Source of the DNA: Aalborgiella sp963841045
GTDB lineage: Bacteria > Pseudomonadota > Gammaproteobacteria > Burkholderiales > Burkholderiaceae_C
Direction: 5' to 3'
DNA length: 64,000 nt
Assembly (NCBI GenBank): GCA_963841045.1
Contig: CAWJBD010000005.1
Location: forward strand, 62,001 to 126,000
A program made the translations under genes and the position numbers. Shown here piece after piece: positions 7,440 to 15,525 of this stretch. Under the pieces are notes generated by a model. The model did no database searches, was not told where the DNA came from, and saw only the letters and a list, made by a program, of their open reading frames with translations. Positions within the stretch are counted from its first letter, which is position 1. Every line of letters begins with the position of its first letter.

Positions 7440-9287
7440 ATGGCATGGGCAGGAAAAATCCTACGGGTAAATTTAACAGCTGGCACAGTCAAATCTGAGC
7501 CACTGAACATGGAATGGGCACGCTCTTACATCGGTTCGCGTGGCTTGGGTACCAAATACTTTGTTGAAGAAGTGGATGCCAAAGTGGATCCATTGTCTGT
7601 TGATAACAAACTCATCTGGTCAACAGGTCCTTTAACTGGCACGATGGCATCAACCGGTGGACGTTACACCGTGATCACCAAAGGCCCATTGACTGGCGCA
7701 ATTGCTTGCTCCAATTCGGGCGGCTATTGGGGTGCAGAGTTCAAAATGGCGGGCTGGGACATGGTGATCATGGAAGGCAAATCAGCCAAGCCGGTTTACC
7801 TGTATGTGAACGATGATGTGGCTGAACTGCGCGATGCCTCGCACATTTGGGGTAAGAGCGTTTGGGAGACTGAAAACATCCTGAAAACCAGCTTGCAAGA
7901 CCCTTTAACTCGTGTTTCTAGCATTGGTAAAGCGGGTGAAAACGGTGTCTTGTTTGCAGCCGTTGTAAACGACATGCACCGTGCTGCTGGCCGTTCTGGC
8001 GTGGGCGCTGTCATGGGCAGCAAAAACCTCAAGGCGATTGCTGTGCGTGGCACCAAAGGTGTGGGCAATTTGCACAATCCCAAAGCCTTCATGGCAGCCG
8101 TTAACGAGAAGAAAAAAATTCTTGCCGAAAACGGTGTGACTGGTACAGGCTTGCCAGCCATGGGCACGCAAGTGCTGATGAGCGTGATCAACGAAGTGGG
8201 CGCCCTGCCCACCCGCAACCACCGCGACAACCAGTTTGAAGGTGCCAAAGACATTGGCGCAGAAGCCATGGCAACACCACGCAAATCCGATGGCAAAAAA
8301 CATTTGGTTACCAACCAAGCTTGTTTTGGTTGCACCATTGCTTGCGGCCGCATCAGCAAAATGGACGAAAACCATTTCACCATCGTCAACAAACCACAAT
8401 ACCGTGGTGCCAATGGTGGTCTGGAATACGAAGCCGCTTGGTCATTGGGTGCTGCCAATGGTGTGAATGATTTAGAGGCTCTGCAATACGCCAATTTATT
8501 GTGCAACGAAGAAGGCATTGACCCCATCAGCTTTGGTGCAACCGTAGGCGCCGTGATGGAACTGTACGACATGGGTGTACTGACCAAAGAACAAGTGGGC
8601 ATTGAAGCCAAATTTGGCTCAGCGCAAGCGCTGGCATTTTTGGCTGAAGAAACCGTCAACGGTCGCGGCTTTGGCAAAGAGATTGGCCAAGGTTCAAAGC
8701 GCTTGACAGCCAAGTACGGTCACCCAGAATTGTCCATGAGCAGCAAAGGGCAAGAATTCCCTGCGTATGACGGTCGTGCCATTCAAGGTATCGGCTTGGC
8801 CTATGCCACATCCAACCGCGGCGGTTGCCATTTGCGTGGCTACACCATTGCGTCTGAAGTGTTGGGCATTCCGGTCAAAACTGACCCCTTAGAGCATGAA
8901 GGCAAACCAGAATTGGTCAAAGCCTTTCAAGATGCGACAGCGGCATTTGATTCATCTGGCTTGTGCATCTTCACCACCTTTGCATGGGGCTTGGCTGACC
9001 TGGCACCGCAAATGCAAGGCGCGTGCGGTGACCAGTACACCACTGAAGAGTTGGAAAAAATTGGCGAACGTATTTGGAACATGGAACGCGAATTCAACAA
9101 CCGTGCGGGTTTCACCGCCAAGGACGACAGCTTGCCTAAGCGCCTGCTGACTGAAGCTTGCAAAACAGGCCCAGCCAAAGGCAAGGTCAATATGCTGGCC
9201 GATATGTTGCCCAAATACTATGCAGCACGCGGCTGGGACAAAGAAGGCAAACCCACAGCGGATACACGCAAACGACTTGGTTTGTGA
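7440..9287 (+). CDS. aorB: Tungsten-containing aldehyde oxidoreductase catalytic subunit (AorB)
   Basis: A complete 615-residue aldehyde:ferredoxin oxidoreductase. The N-terminal domain shows the family hallmarks (AGKILRVNLTAGTVK, YIGSRGLGTKYF, GPLTGTMASTGGRYTV), and the central part the [4Fe-4S] ligands CFGCTIACGR with a later cysteine in DSSGLCIF. It oxidises aldehydes to acids using a tungsto-bispyranopterin cofactor; in the betaproteobacterial AorABC enzyme electrons pass to NAD or reduce acids with H2. It is unbroken despite frequent indels elsewhere in the window. It is followed by a terminator-like hairpin before aorC. Confidence 0.96.
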   Translation: MAWAGKILRVNLTAGTVKSEPLNMEWARSYIGSRGLGTKYFVEEVDAKVDPLSVDNKLIWSTGPLTGTMASTGGRYTVITKGPLTGAIACSNSGGYWGAEFKMAGWDMVIMEGKSAKPVYLYVNDDVAELRDASHIWGKSVWETENILKTSLQDPLTRVSSIGKAGENGVLFAAVVNDMHRAAGRSGVGAVMGSKNLKAIAVRGTKGVGNLHNPKAFMAAVNEKKKILAENGVTGTGLPAMGTQVLMSVINEVGALPTRNHRDNQFEGAKDIGAEAMATPRKSDGKKHLVTNQACFGCTIACGRISKMDENHFTIVNKPQYRGANGGLEYEAAWSLGAANGVNDLEALQYANLLCNEEGIDPISFGATVGAVMELYDMGVLTKEQVGIEAKFGSAQALAFLAEETVNGRGFGKEIGQGSKRLTAKYGHPELSMSSKGQEFPAYDGRAIQGIGLAYATSNRGGCHLRGYTIASEVLGIPVKTDPLEHEGKPELVKAFQDATAAFDSSGLCIFTTFAWGLADLAPQMQGACGDQYTTEELEKIGERIWNMEREFNNRAGFTAKDDSLPKRLLTEACKTGPAKGKVNMLADMLPKYYAARGWDKEGKPTADTRKRLGL

Positions 9288-9317
9288 TCGAAAGAGTCAC
9301 GCCATTTGAGCCAACCC

Positions 9318-9350
9318 AAAAAGCGACTCCAAGGGGTCGCTTTTTAATTT
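9318..9350 (+). terminator. Terminator-like hairpin between aorB and aorC
   Basis: Stem AAAAAGCGAC (9318-9327) and GTCGCTTTTT (9336-9345) around a short C/A/G loop, ending in a T run. It has the form of an intrinsic terminator but lies inside the aor operon, 18 bases before the aorC start, so it may act as a partial terminator. Confidence 0.6.
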
Positions 9351-9367
9351 GAAGAGGACAAAACAAC

Positions 9368-10662
9368 ATGCACCACATCATCATTGGCGGCGGGCCTGCA
9401 GGTTTGATAGCTGCAGAGACGATACGCAAATTAGCACCGTTGGACAACATCAGCATCATCAGTGACGAACCAGAACCAGCTTATTCACGCATGGCGATAC
9501 CGTATTTGCTGATGGGCAAAGTGGACGAGCACGGTACGCATTTACGCAAAAGCGCCACACATGTTGCTGATTTAAAGATAAATTGGGTTCAAGCCAGCGT
9601 GAAATCTGTCAATGTTGCTAGTAAAACCATAGCATTATCGACCGGTAATCGAATGCCAGTTTTGATACCTTGCTGATCGCCAGTGGCTCACATCCAATTG
9701 CACCACCTATTCCAGGAATCAACTCTGAAGGTGTGCACACCTGCTGGACTTTGGCTGATGCACGCCACATCATGGCCAAGGCTGGCAAAGGCACACGTGT
9801 GTTGCAACTGGGCGCGGGTTTCATTGGTTGCATCATCATGGAAGCACTGGCAGCACGTGGTGTGAAATTGAGCGTGGTGGAAATGGGCGATCGCATGGTG
9901 CCACGCATGATGGGGCCTGCTGCTGGCGGCATGATTCGCCAATGGTGCGAGAACAAAGGCGTTGAAGTCTTCACATCCACCAAAGTTGAATCAATTGAAG
10001 CGGGCAAACCGCTTAAAGTGAAACTGAGCAATGGCAAGACTGTAGAAGCCGATTTGCTCATCAGCGCTGCGGGTGTGCGTCCTGCGATTGGGTATTTGAA
10101 AGATTCAGGCGTGGAATGTTTGCTGGGCGTTTTAACAGATGCACATTTGCAAACCAATGTACCCGGCATTTATGCTGCTGGTGATTGCGCTGAAGCGTAT
10201 GACAAAATCAGCAACAAAACCATTGTCAGCGCTATTCAGCCCAACGCGGCTGAACAAGCGCGTTGCGCAGCCATCAACATGGTGGCCTACAGCCGTGGTG
10301 AGCCCGCCAAAACCGAGCTCAAAGGCGTGACGCAAATCAATGTGCTGGACACCTTGGGTTTAATCTCTTGCAGCTTTGGCAACTGGCAAGGCGTGAGCGG
10401 TGGCGAACATGTTGAGATCAACGACATACCTAACAATCGCCATTTGAACTTGCAATTCAAAGACGATGTGCTGGTGGGCTGCAATGCGGTGGGCTGGACC
10501 CAACACGTGGGTGTGCTGCGCAGTTTGGTAGAAGACCAAATCAATCTCGGTTCTTGGAAAGACAAACTCAAAGCTGACCCCACATTGTTGGTAGAAGCCT
10601 ATTTGGCCAGCGCACAAGGGCAAGGCCAGTGGTCGGGTGCAGGTGATGAGCGCAGGCGTTGA
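9368..10662 (+). CDS. aorC: NAD(P)/FAD-dependent oxidoreductase subunit AorC (frame broken once)
   Basis: A flavoprotein of about 431 residues of the pyridine nucleotide-disulfide oxidoreductase class, reconstructed from two frames. The first 100 residues carry the FAD motif IIGGGPAGLIAAE; the second frame continues at FDTLLIASGSHPI with an NAD-binding GAGFIGCIIMEAL and the second FAD motif IYAAGDCAEAYD. One base appears to be missing near 9655-9661: the first frame stops at 9676 while the natural continuation begins at 9661. AorC transfers electrons between the Fe-S subunit and NAD. No slippery heptamer is present, so a sequencing indel or real mutation is more likely than programmed frameshifting. 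Confidence 0.85.
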
Positions 10663-10684
10663 AATTCGCAGATAAACTCAATCT

Positions 10685-10939
10685 ATGCACATCACGCTCA
10701 AACTTTTTGCCACCCTCACCGATTACTTGCCAGCCGAATCCCGCTACACCAACATCGTTGAGTTGGACGTGACGGAAGGCACCACCATTGGTGACATCAT
10801 CAGCCAATACCAATTGCCACCCAAATGGGTGCATTTGGTGTTGGTCAACGGCAGTTACATCAACCCTGAAGATCGCGCTACAAAACGCCTAATCGAAGAC
10901 GACGTACTTGCCATTTGGCCGCCGATTGCGGGCGGGTAG
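10685..10939 (+). CDS. MoaD/ThiS-like sulfur-carrier protein of aor operon
   Basis: An 84-residue beta-grasp protein with the MoaD profile: ITLKLFATLTDYLP at the start and a C-terminal AIWPPIAGG ending in the Gly-Gly that is thiocarboxylated in MoaD. It probably supplies sulfur for the dithiolene of the tungsten pterin cofactor of AorB. A dedicated MoaD-like gene in the same place is known in aor operons of Aromatoleum. It begins 22 bases after aorC. Confidence 0.88.
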   Translation: MHITLKLFATLTDYLPAESRYTNIVELDVTEGTTIGDIISQYQLPPKWVHLVLVNGSYINPEDRATKRLIEDDVLAIWPPIAGG

Positions 10940-10947
10940 CTGGTTTC

Positions 10948-11247
10948 ATGCAGTCCTTTTACGCTGAACGCTTCGAGCGCGAAATGGGTTGCACCGAAGC
11001 CGAATGGCTGCGCTGGTTACCCAATGCCATTGGCGACAATCATTGGAAATTGCAATCCCAATCGGCTGGCGTGCGCATTGGTGACGGTGCACTGGGCTTG
11101 AAATGGCAAGTCGGCGAACCGCGCGTTATTGGCTTGGTGCGAATCCCCCGCTTGCTGGTCAACTTTCGTTTTGCAGGCTTAGATGACGCCCAGCGTTATG
11201 CTTTCATGAAGCGCTTTGATTTGTATATGCAACGCGGTGGGGGTTAA
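10948..11247 (+). CDS. Conserved-looking small protein at the end of the aor operon, unknown function
   Basis: A 99-residue soluble protein starting at ATG 10948, eight bases after the MoaD-like stop, so almost certainly co-transcribed. Visible features: acidic start (FYAERFEREMGCTEAEWLRWLPNAIG), a tryptophan-rich centre, and a hydrophobic IPRLLVNFRFAGLDDAQRYAFMKRFDLYMQR tail. I do not recognise a named family. The layout suggests a cofactor-insertion or maturation helper, or a small hydrophobic-anion-binding protein; position in the operon is the only functional clue. Confidence 0.65.
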   Translation: MQSFYAERFEREMGCTEAEWLRWLPNAIGDNHWKLQSQSAGVRIGDGALGLKWQVGEPRVIGLVRIPRLLVNFRFAGLDDAQRYAFMKRFDLYMQRGGG

Positions 11248-11273
11248 TTCAGACTTGCATCGTTCACTGCGTT

Positions 11274-12077
11274 TCACTTGCAATTGTTGTGCAATTTCCA
11301 TTGCGCTTCATGACCTATTTTTTTGGCAAATTCAGGCACGGTGCAACGCGCAACTTCTGCGGCGTCTGTCGATATAGGTTTATCAGATTCCACACTGGGC
11401 ATGCTGTTGTCTGAATGCATGCCTCTGTTAGAAATCATATCGCGCATCATGTCTGGATCCGTGTTCAGCGTACCTTTGGTGTAAACCACAGGTGCAATCA
11501 CAAATAGGCTGGCAATGAAAGCTGCCAACACAGCCACTTGCGGCCACCGCAATTGGTTGCTGGCTGGTGGGGGCAAATCGCACACACCACCGGGACACAA
11601 CTCGGCTTGATTCTTATAAATCATGTTGTAAATTTTGCAACCAATGCAGATGCCGAACGATGTCTCAAAAAACATCAAGATCAAACATATACCGCAAGAC
11701 AGAAAATTGATGGGTCCCAGCATGCGATTGAATACCATGGTGTAAGCCATGACCAATGCCAAGACAAAACCAATGCCCCAAGCAAAACGCTTTTGGGGTG
11801 CGCCTGAATAATCAGGCTGCTGCTTGCGCACCATCCACTGCCCCAAAATCATGCTGGGCGCGTAGCGCGGGTTGATGAACAAGCGGATGGTGAAGTCAAT
11901 CAAGAAAATGATGACAAACAAACGAATCGGCTGAAAATTACCCGCCAACCACGCATTCATAAAAGCCACCAGCGCAGGGAAAAACAAGATGCCAGCAGCA
12001 GCGCGCACCACGCGTTCGTTGAACACGCGCACGTTGTAGCCTTCTACTTTGTCGCCAAACGCAAATAATTCACTCAT
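11274..12077 (-). CDS. DUF4395 family integral membrane protein
   Basis: A 267-residue membrane protein with the DUF4395 signature: opening FGDKVEGYNVRVFNERVVRAAAGI, several transmembrane segments (about residues 27-48, 50-68, 98-117, 120-140), a CIGCKIYN motif after the fourth helix, and a further helix near 175-195 followed by a soluble tail of about 60 residues. Function of the family is unknown; it is often found beside thioredoxin-like or sulfur-handling genes. It converges with the aor operon, whose last stop is only 26 bases away. Confidence 0.8.
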   Translation of the reverse strand: MSELFAFGDKVEGYNVRVFNERVVRAAAGILFFPALVAFMNAWLAGNFQPIRLFVIIFLIDFTIRLFINPRYAPSMILGQWMVRKQQPDYSGAPQKRFAWGIGFVLALVMAYTMVFNRMLGPINFLSCGICLILMFFETSFGICIGCKIYNMIYKNQAELCPGGVCDLPPPASNQLRWPQVAVLAAFIASLFVIAPVVYTKGTLNTDPDMMRDMISNRGMHSDNSMPSVESDKPISTDAAEVARCTVPEFAKKIGHEAQWKLHNNCK

Positions 12078-12209
12078 TGTTTATCCCTTAGTTTTATCAG
12101 CGCGAGTATCGCACGCATGAATGCGATTCAGTATTTACATTGTTTGAATGGACAGTTAAACTTGCGTAAAGTTCAATAACCATTCATCAGTAAACATCGC
12201 CCATTCATC

Positions 12210-12570
12210 ATGATCACCCTCTACGGCATACCCAATTGCGACACGGTTAAAAAAGCCCGTGCATGGCTCACTGAGCACGGTTTGGAACTACCAGTTCCAC
12301 GACTTTAAAAAATTGGGAGTTCCACCTGATCGTTTGAAACTATGGATAGCTGCAGTCGGCTGGGAAACTCTGTTGAATCGCAAGGGCACCATGTGGCGCA
12401 AGCAAAGTCCAGAGGTTCAAGCCAGTGTGGTTGATGCAAACAGCGCGGCGGAATTGATGTTGATGCAAAGCTCTGTCATCAAGCGTCCAGTTGTTGAATG
12501 GACTGCAAACCCGGGCAAAGTCGACATCACGGTCGGCTTCAAACCTGACGAATGGGCCAAACGGCTGTAA
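12210..12570 (+). CDS. ArsC/Spx-family (YffB-like) reductase, frame broken once
   Basis: Small thioredoxin-fold protein of the ArsC/Spx family, reconstructed from two frames. The first frame gives MITLYGIPNCDTVKKARAWL, with the single redox cysteine of the YffB/Spx group, and stops at 12305. The downstream frame continues YQFHDFKKLGVPPDRLKLW, WETLLNRKGTMWR and the C-terminal VKRPVVEW-type segment. A single extra base near 12285 (in ggaactaccag) restores one frame of about 119 residues. YffB-type proteins are glutathione-dependent thiol reductases of unclear substrate; arsenate reduction is not implied. Confidence 0.8.
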
Positions 12571-12587
12571 CACGGCAGTCCAATCTG

Positions 12588-12661
12588 TTTTATATAACAA
12601 ATTGGCCTTAAGCCGGCGTATTTATTGCCTAGTGTGCTATTAAATTTATAGCATATTTAGC
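12588..12661 (-). repeat. Dispersed palindromic repeat, intergenic copy
   Basis: Reverse-orientation copy right after the ArsC-like gene: AT-rich TTTATATAACAAATT, GGCCTTAAGCCGGCGTA, TTGCCTA, then TGCTATtaaatttATAGCA with perfect 6-bp arms. Confidence 0.85.
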
Positions 12662-12840
12662 AATAGAGCCGCGCTATTTAAATAACTTCACCCCATCTTT
12701 ACATCAGCGATACACAACGCCGTCAGCTAACTGGCCACGCTCTGCGTTGTAGGTGTACTGGACGGGCAAGTGTGAAATTCCTCACCACCTTTGTTCAGGT
12801 GTTTTGAGTTTTATCTTCTGCATTGAGGGAGTATTTGATC

Positions 12841-13587
12841 ATGGAAAAGAGCATGAATAAAGTTTTGGTTTTGAAAAGCGTTTTGTCCGCCGCTTTAATA
12901 GCAACTGCTGGTGCCAGCTTTGCACAAACTGGACCTGCCAACGCCTATGGCATTGTGGTCTCAAGCACACCTGTTGTGCAAAAAGTCACTGTGCCTAAAC
13001 AAATTTGCACAACCACAACGGTTCAATACGGCCAACCAACAGGCGGTGGCGCATTGTTAGGCGCAGTCGTGGGCGGTGCCATTGGCAACCAGTTTGGCAA
13101 AGGTGATGGTCGCGCTGTGGCAACCGTGATTGGTGCGCTGGGTGGCGGCATTGTGGGCAACCAAATTGAAGCGCAAGGGCAATACCCTACACAACATTGC
13201 CGCACTGAAAACGTGGTGGAAAACCGCACCGTGGCGCAAACAGTGGTGTATGACTACGCGGGTCAGCGCTACACCGTGCAAATGCCGGCTGAAGGCGATT
13301 TCCGCCCTGGTGTACGTTTGGCATTGCATGTAGACGCCCCAGCGCCTGCACCCGTGCAAACCACCACCTACTTCTATGGCGCGCCTGCTGTAAACCCAGT
13401 GGTGTACTACAACGTATTCGATGATTATCGCCACGTGTATCGCCCCATCAGCTACTACAGCAAACCGTACTATGTCGCACCGCATGCCGCTGTCCGGCCA
13501 GTGCGTCCGCCGGTACAGCATGTCCATCGTGTGCCACAGCGTGAACCTCATCGCGAACCACACCGCGATATTCATCGTAATTGGTAA
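12841..13587 (+). CDS. Exported glycine-zipper 2TM domain protein
   Basis: A 248-residue envelope protein. An N-terminal signal peptide (VLKSVLSAALIATAGASFAQT) is followed by a glycine-zipper 2TM domain near residues 75-110 (GGALLGAVVGGAIGNQFGKG and GALGGGIVGNQIEAQ), as in SlyB/RcnB-type outer-membrane-associated proteins. The remainder has beta-rich sequence and a tyrosine-rich then histidine/arginine-rich tail (VQHVHRVPQREPHREPHRDIHRNW), which could bind metal or anionic surfaces. ATG 12841 follows GAGGGAG with suitable spacing. A strong terminator follows, so it is a monocistronic unit. Confidence 0.85.
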   Translation: MEKSMNKVLVLKSVLSAALIATAGASFAQTGPANAYGIVVSSTPVVQKVTVPKQICTTTTVQYGQPTGGGALLGAVVGGAIGNQFGKGDGRAVATVIGALGGGIVGNQIEAQGQYPTQHCRTENVVENRTVAQTVVYDYAGQRYTVQMPAEGDFRPGVRLALHVDAPAPAPVQTTTYFYGAPAVNPVVYYNVFDDYRHVYRPISYYSKPYYVAPHAAVRPVRPPVQHVHRVPQREPHREPHRDIHRNW

Positions 13588-13606
13588 GCGAGAATCGCCT
13601 AAAATC

Positions 13607-13640
13607 AGGGGTGCATCCAAGAGATGCATCCCTTTTTTTT
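13607..13640 (+). terminator. Intrinsic terminator
   Basis: Eleven-base-pair stem AGGGGTGCATC / GATGCATCCCT with one G-U pair, loop CAAGA, then a run of eight T. It terminates the glycine-zipper gene and lies about 45 bases before ppnP. Confidence 0.85.
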
Positions 13641-13686
13641 TGCCTCATCGTCTGCCTTACCACGCTACACCAGGATTACTTTCAAC

Positions 13687-14010
13687 ATGTCAAACATCAC
13701 TGCCCAATTCCCCAATGTCACCGTCGCCACCACTGCCAGTGTCTACTTTGACGGTAAATGCATCAGCCACGGGATAACTTTGGCCGATGGCACGAAAAAA
13801 TCAGTGGGCGTGGTTTTACCTGCTACCCTTACCTTCAATACGGGTGCTCCCGAAATCATGGAATGCACAGCTGGCAGCTGCGAGTACAAATTGGCAGGCA
13901 GTGAAAATTGGGTGAAATCCAGCGCTGGCGAAAAATTCAGCATTCCAGGCAATTCCAGCTTTGACATACGTGTCACAGAGCCATACCACTACATCTGCCA
14001 TTTTGGTTAA
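13687..14010 (+). CDS. ppnP: Pyrimidine/purine nucleoside phosphorylase PpnP
   Basis: A 107-residue single-domain cupin of the PpnP (YaiE/DUF1255) family, close to the usual 94-106 residues. Recognised by SVYFDGKCISHGITLADGTKKSVGV, the PEIMECTAGSCEYKL stretch and the C-terminal SFDIRVTEPYHYICHFG. It catalyses phosphorolysis of several nucleosides to base plus (deoxy)ribose-1-phosphate in salvage. It has its own leader after a terminator and is followed by argG with a 73-base AT-rich gap. Confidence 0.93.
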   Translation: MSNITAQFPNVTVATTASVYFDGKCISHGITLADGTKKSVGVVLPATLTFNTGAPEIMECTAGSCEYKLAGSENWVKSSAGEKFSIPGNSSFDIRVTEPYHYICHFG

Positions 14011-14083
14011 TTTGAATTTAAATTAATTACCTAAACGGTTAACTAATATTTTTACAATATAAAACAATAAGATAAACACCAAC

Positions 14084-15436
14084 ATGTCAGCTACCATACT
14101 TCAACATTTACCCATTCAACAAAAAGTCGGCATCGCTTTTTCTGGCGGTTTGGACACCAGTGCCGCACTGCATTGGATGAGGCTCAAAGGTGCCATTCCC
14201 TATGCCTACACTGCGAATTTGGGGCAACCTGATGAGCCCGATTACGACGAGATCCCCAAAAAGGCGATGGAGTATGGTGCTGAAAAAGCCCGTTTGATTG
14301 ACTGCCGCGCCCAACTGGCACACGAAGGTGTGGCCGCTTTACAAGCTGGCGCGTTTCATATTTCGACAGCCGGCATGACGTATTTCAACACCACGCCACT
14401 GGGTCGAGCGGTGACGGGCACGATGCTGGTGGCAGCCATGAAAGAAGACGATGTCAACATTTGGGGTGACGGCAGCACATTCAAGGGCAATGACATTGAG
14501 CGCTTTTACCGTTATGGTTTGCTGACCAACCCATCATTGAAAATTTACAAACCGTGGTTGGATCAATTATTTATTGATGAATTAGGTGGCCGTGCTGAGA
14601 TGTCGGCGTTCATGACGCAACACGGCTTTGGTTACAAAATGAGTGCTGAAAAAGCCTACTCGACCGATTCCAATATGTTGGGTGCCACGCACGAAGCCAA
14701 AGATTTGGAGTTTTTAAACAGCGGCATCAAAATCGTCAACCCCATCATGGGCGTGCCATTTTGGCGCGACGATTGTGTGGTGAAAGCTGAGACTGTATCG
14801 GTTCGTTTTGAAGAAGGACGCCCCGTTGCACTGAACGGCGTGGAATACTCAGATTTGGTTGAGCTGATTTTAGAAGCCAACCGCATCGGTGGCCGTCACG
14901 GCTTGGGCATGAGTGACCAAATCGAAAACCGCATCATCGAAGCCAAGAGCCGTGGCATCTACGAAGCCCCTGGCCTTGCTCTGCTTTTTATAGCGTATGA
15001 GCGATTGGTGACGGGCATTCACAACGAAGATACCATTGAGCAATATCGCACCAACGGTTTGAAATTAGGCCGTTTGTTGTACCAAGGCCGCTGGTTTGAC
15101 AGCCAAGCCATCATGTTGCGTGAATCTGCCCAGCGCTGGATTGCACGTGCCGTGACGGGTGAAGTAACCATTGAATTGCGCCGTGGTAACGACTACTCAT
15201 TGCTCAATACCGAATCGCCCAACCTGACCTACAAACCCGAGCGTTTGAGCATGGAAAAAGTCGAAGACGCGCCCTTCTCACCGCTGGATCGCATCGGCCA
15301 ATTGACCATGCGCAACCTCGACATCGTGGACACCCGCGATAAGTTGGCGATTTACGTCAAATCAGGTTTGCTGACCATGGGTGACAGCTCATCGTTGCCT
15401 CAATTAGGCAGCAAAGACAACACGCCAAAAAAATAA
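14084..15436 (+). CDS. argG: Argininosuccinate synthase
   Basis: A 450-residue argininosuccinate synthase of the long (E. coli-like) type. The ATP-pyrophosphatase P-loop FSGGLDTSAAL is near residue 20, with conserved STFKGNDIERFYRYG and VKAETVSVRFEEG segments. It condenses citrulline and aspartate with ATP cleavage to AMP and PPi, the penultimate step of arginine synthesis, in the cytoplasm. The frame is complete. It stands alone, without other arg genes nearby. Confidence 0.97.
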   Translation: MSATILQHLPIQQKVGIAFSGGLDTSAALHWMRLKGAIPYAYTANLGQPDEPDYDEIPKKAMEYGAEKARLIDCRAQLAHEGVAALQAGAFHISTAGMTYFNTTPLGRAVTGTMLVAAMKEDDVNIWGDGSTFKGNDIERFYRYGLLTNPSLKIYKPWLDQLFIDELGGRAEMSAFMTQHGFGYKMSAEKAYSTDSNMLGATHEAKDLEFLNSGIKIVNPIMGVPFWRDDCVVKAETVSVRFEEGRPVALNGVEYSDLVELILEANRIGGRHGLGMSDQIENRIIEAKSRGIYEAPGLALLFIAYERLVTGIHNEDTIEQYRTNGLKLGRLLYQGRWFDSQAIMLRESAQRWIARAVTGEVTIELRRGNDYSLLNTESPNLTYKPERLSMEKVEDAPFSPLDRIGQLTMRNLDIVDTRDKLAIYVKSGLLTMGDSSSLPQLGSKDNTPKK

Positions 15437-15525
15437 ATCAATCAAGCTATTGCGCTAGATCATCACTCAAAAGTATCTAAATCACCTAAATCAGTTATCA
15501 TTTGTACTACTTTAGGACAAATGAT

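Noticed and set aside
9655..9676. Programmed -1 frameshift joining the two aorC frames
   Set aside because: The local sequence has no X-XXY-YYZ slippery heptamer and no obvious downstream pseudoknot; a missing base is simpler, given similar breaks in many unrelated genes.
12210..12570. Arsenate reductase for an arsenic operon
   Set aside because: The sequence is the YffB/Spx-like branch with one cysteine; no arsR, arsB or acr3 gene is nearby.
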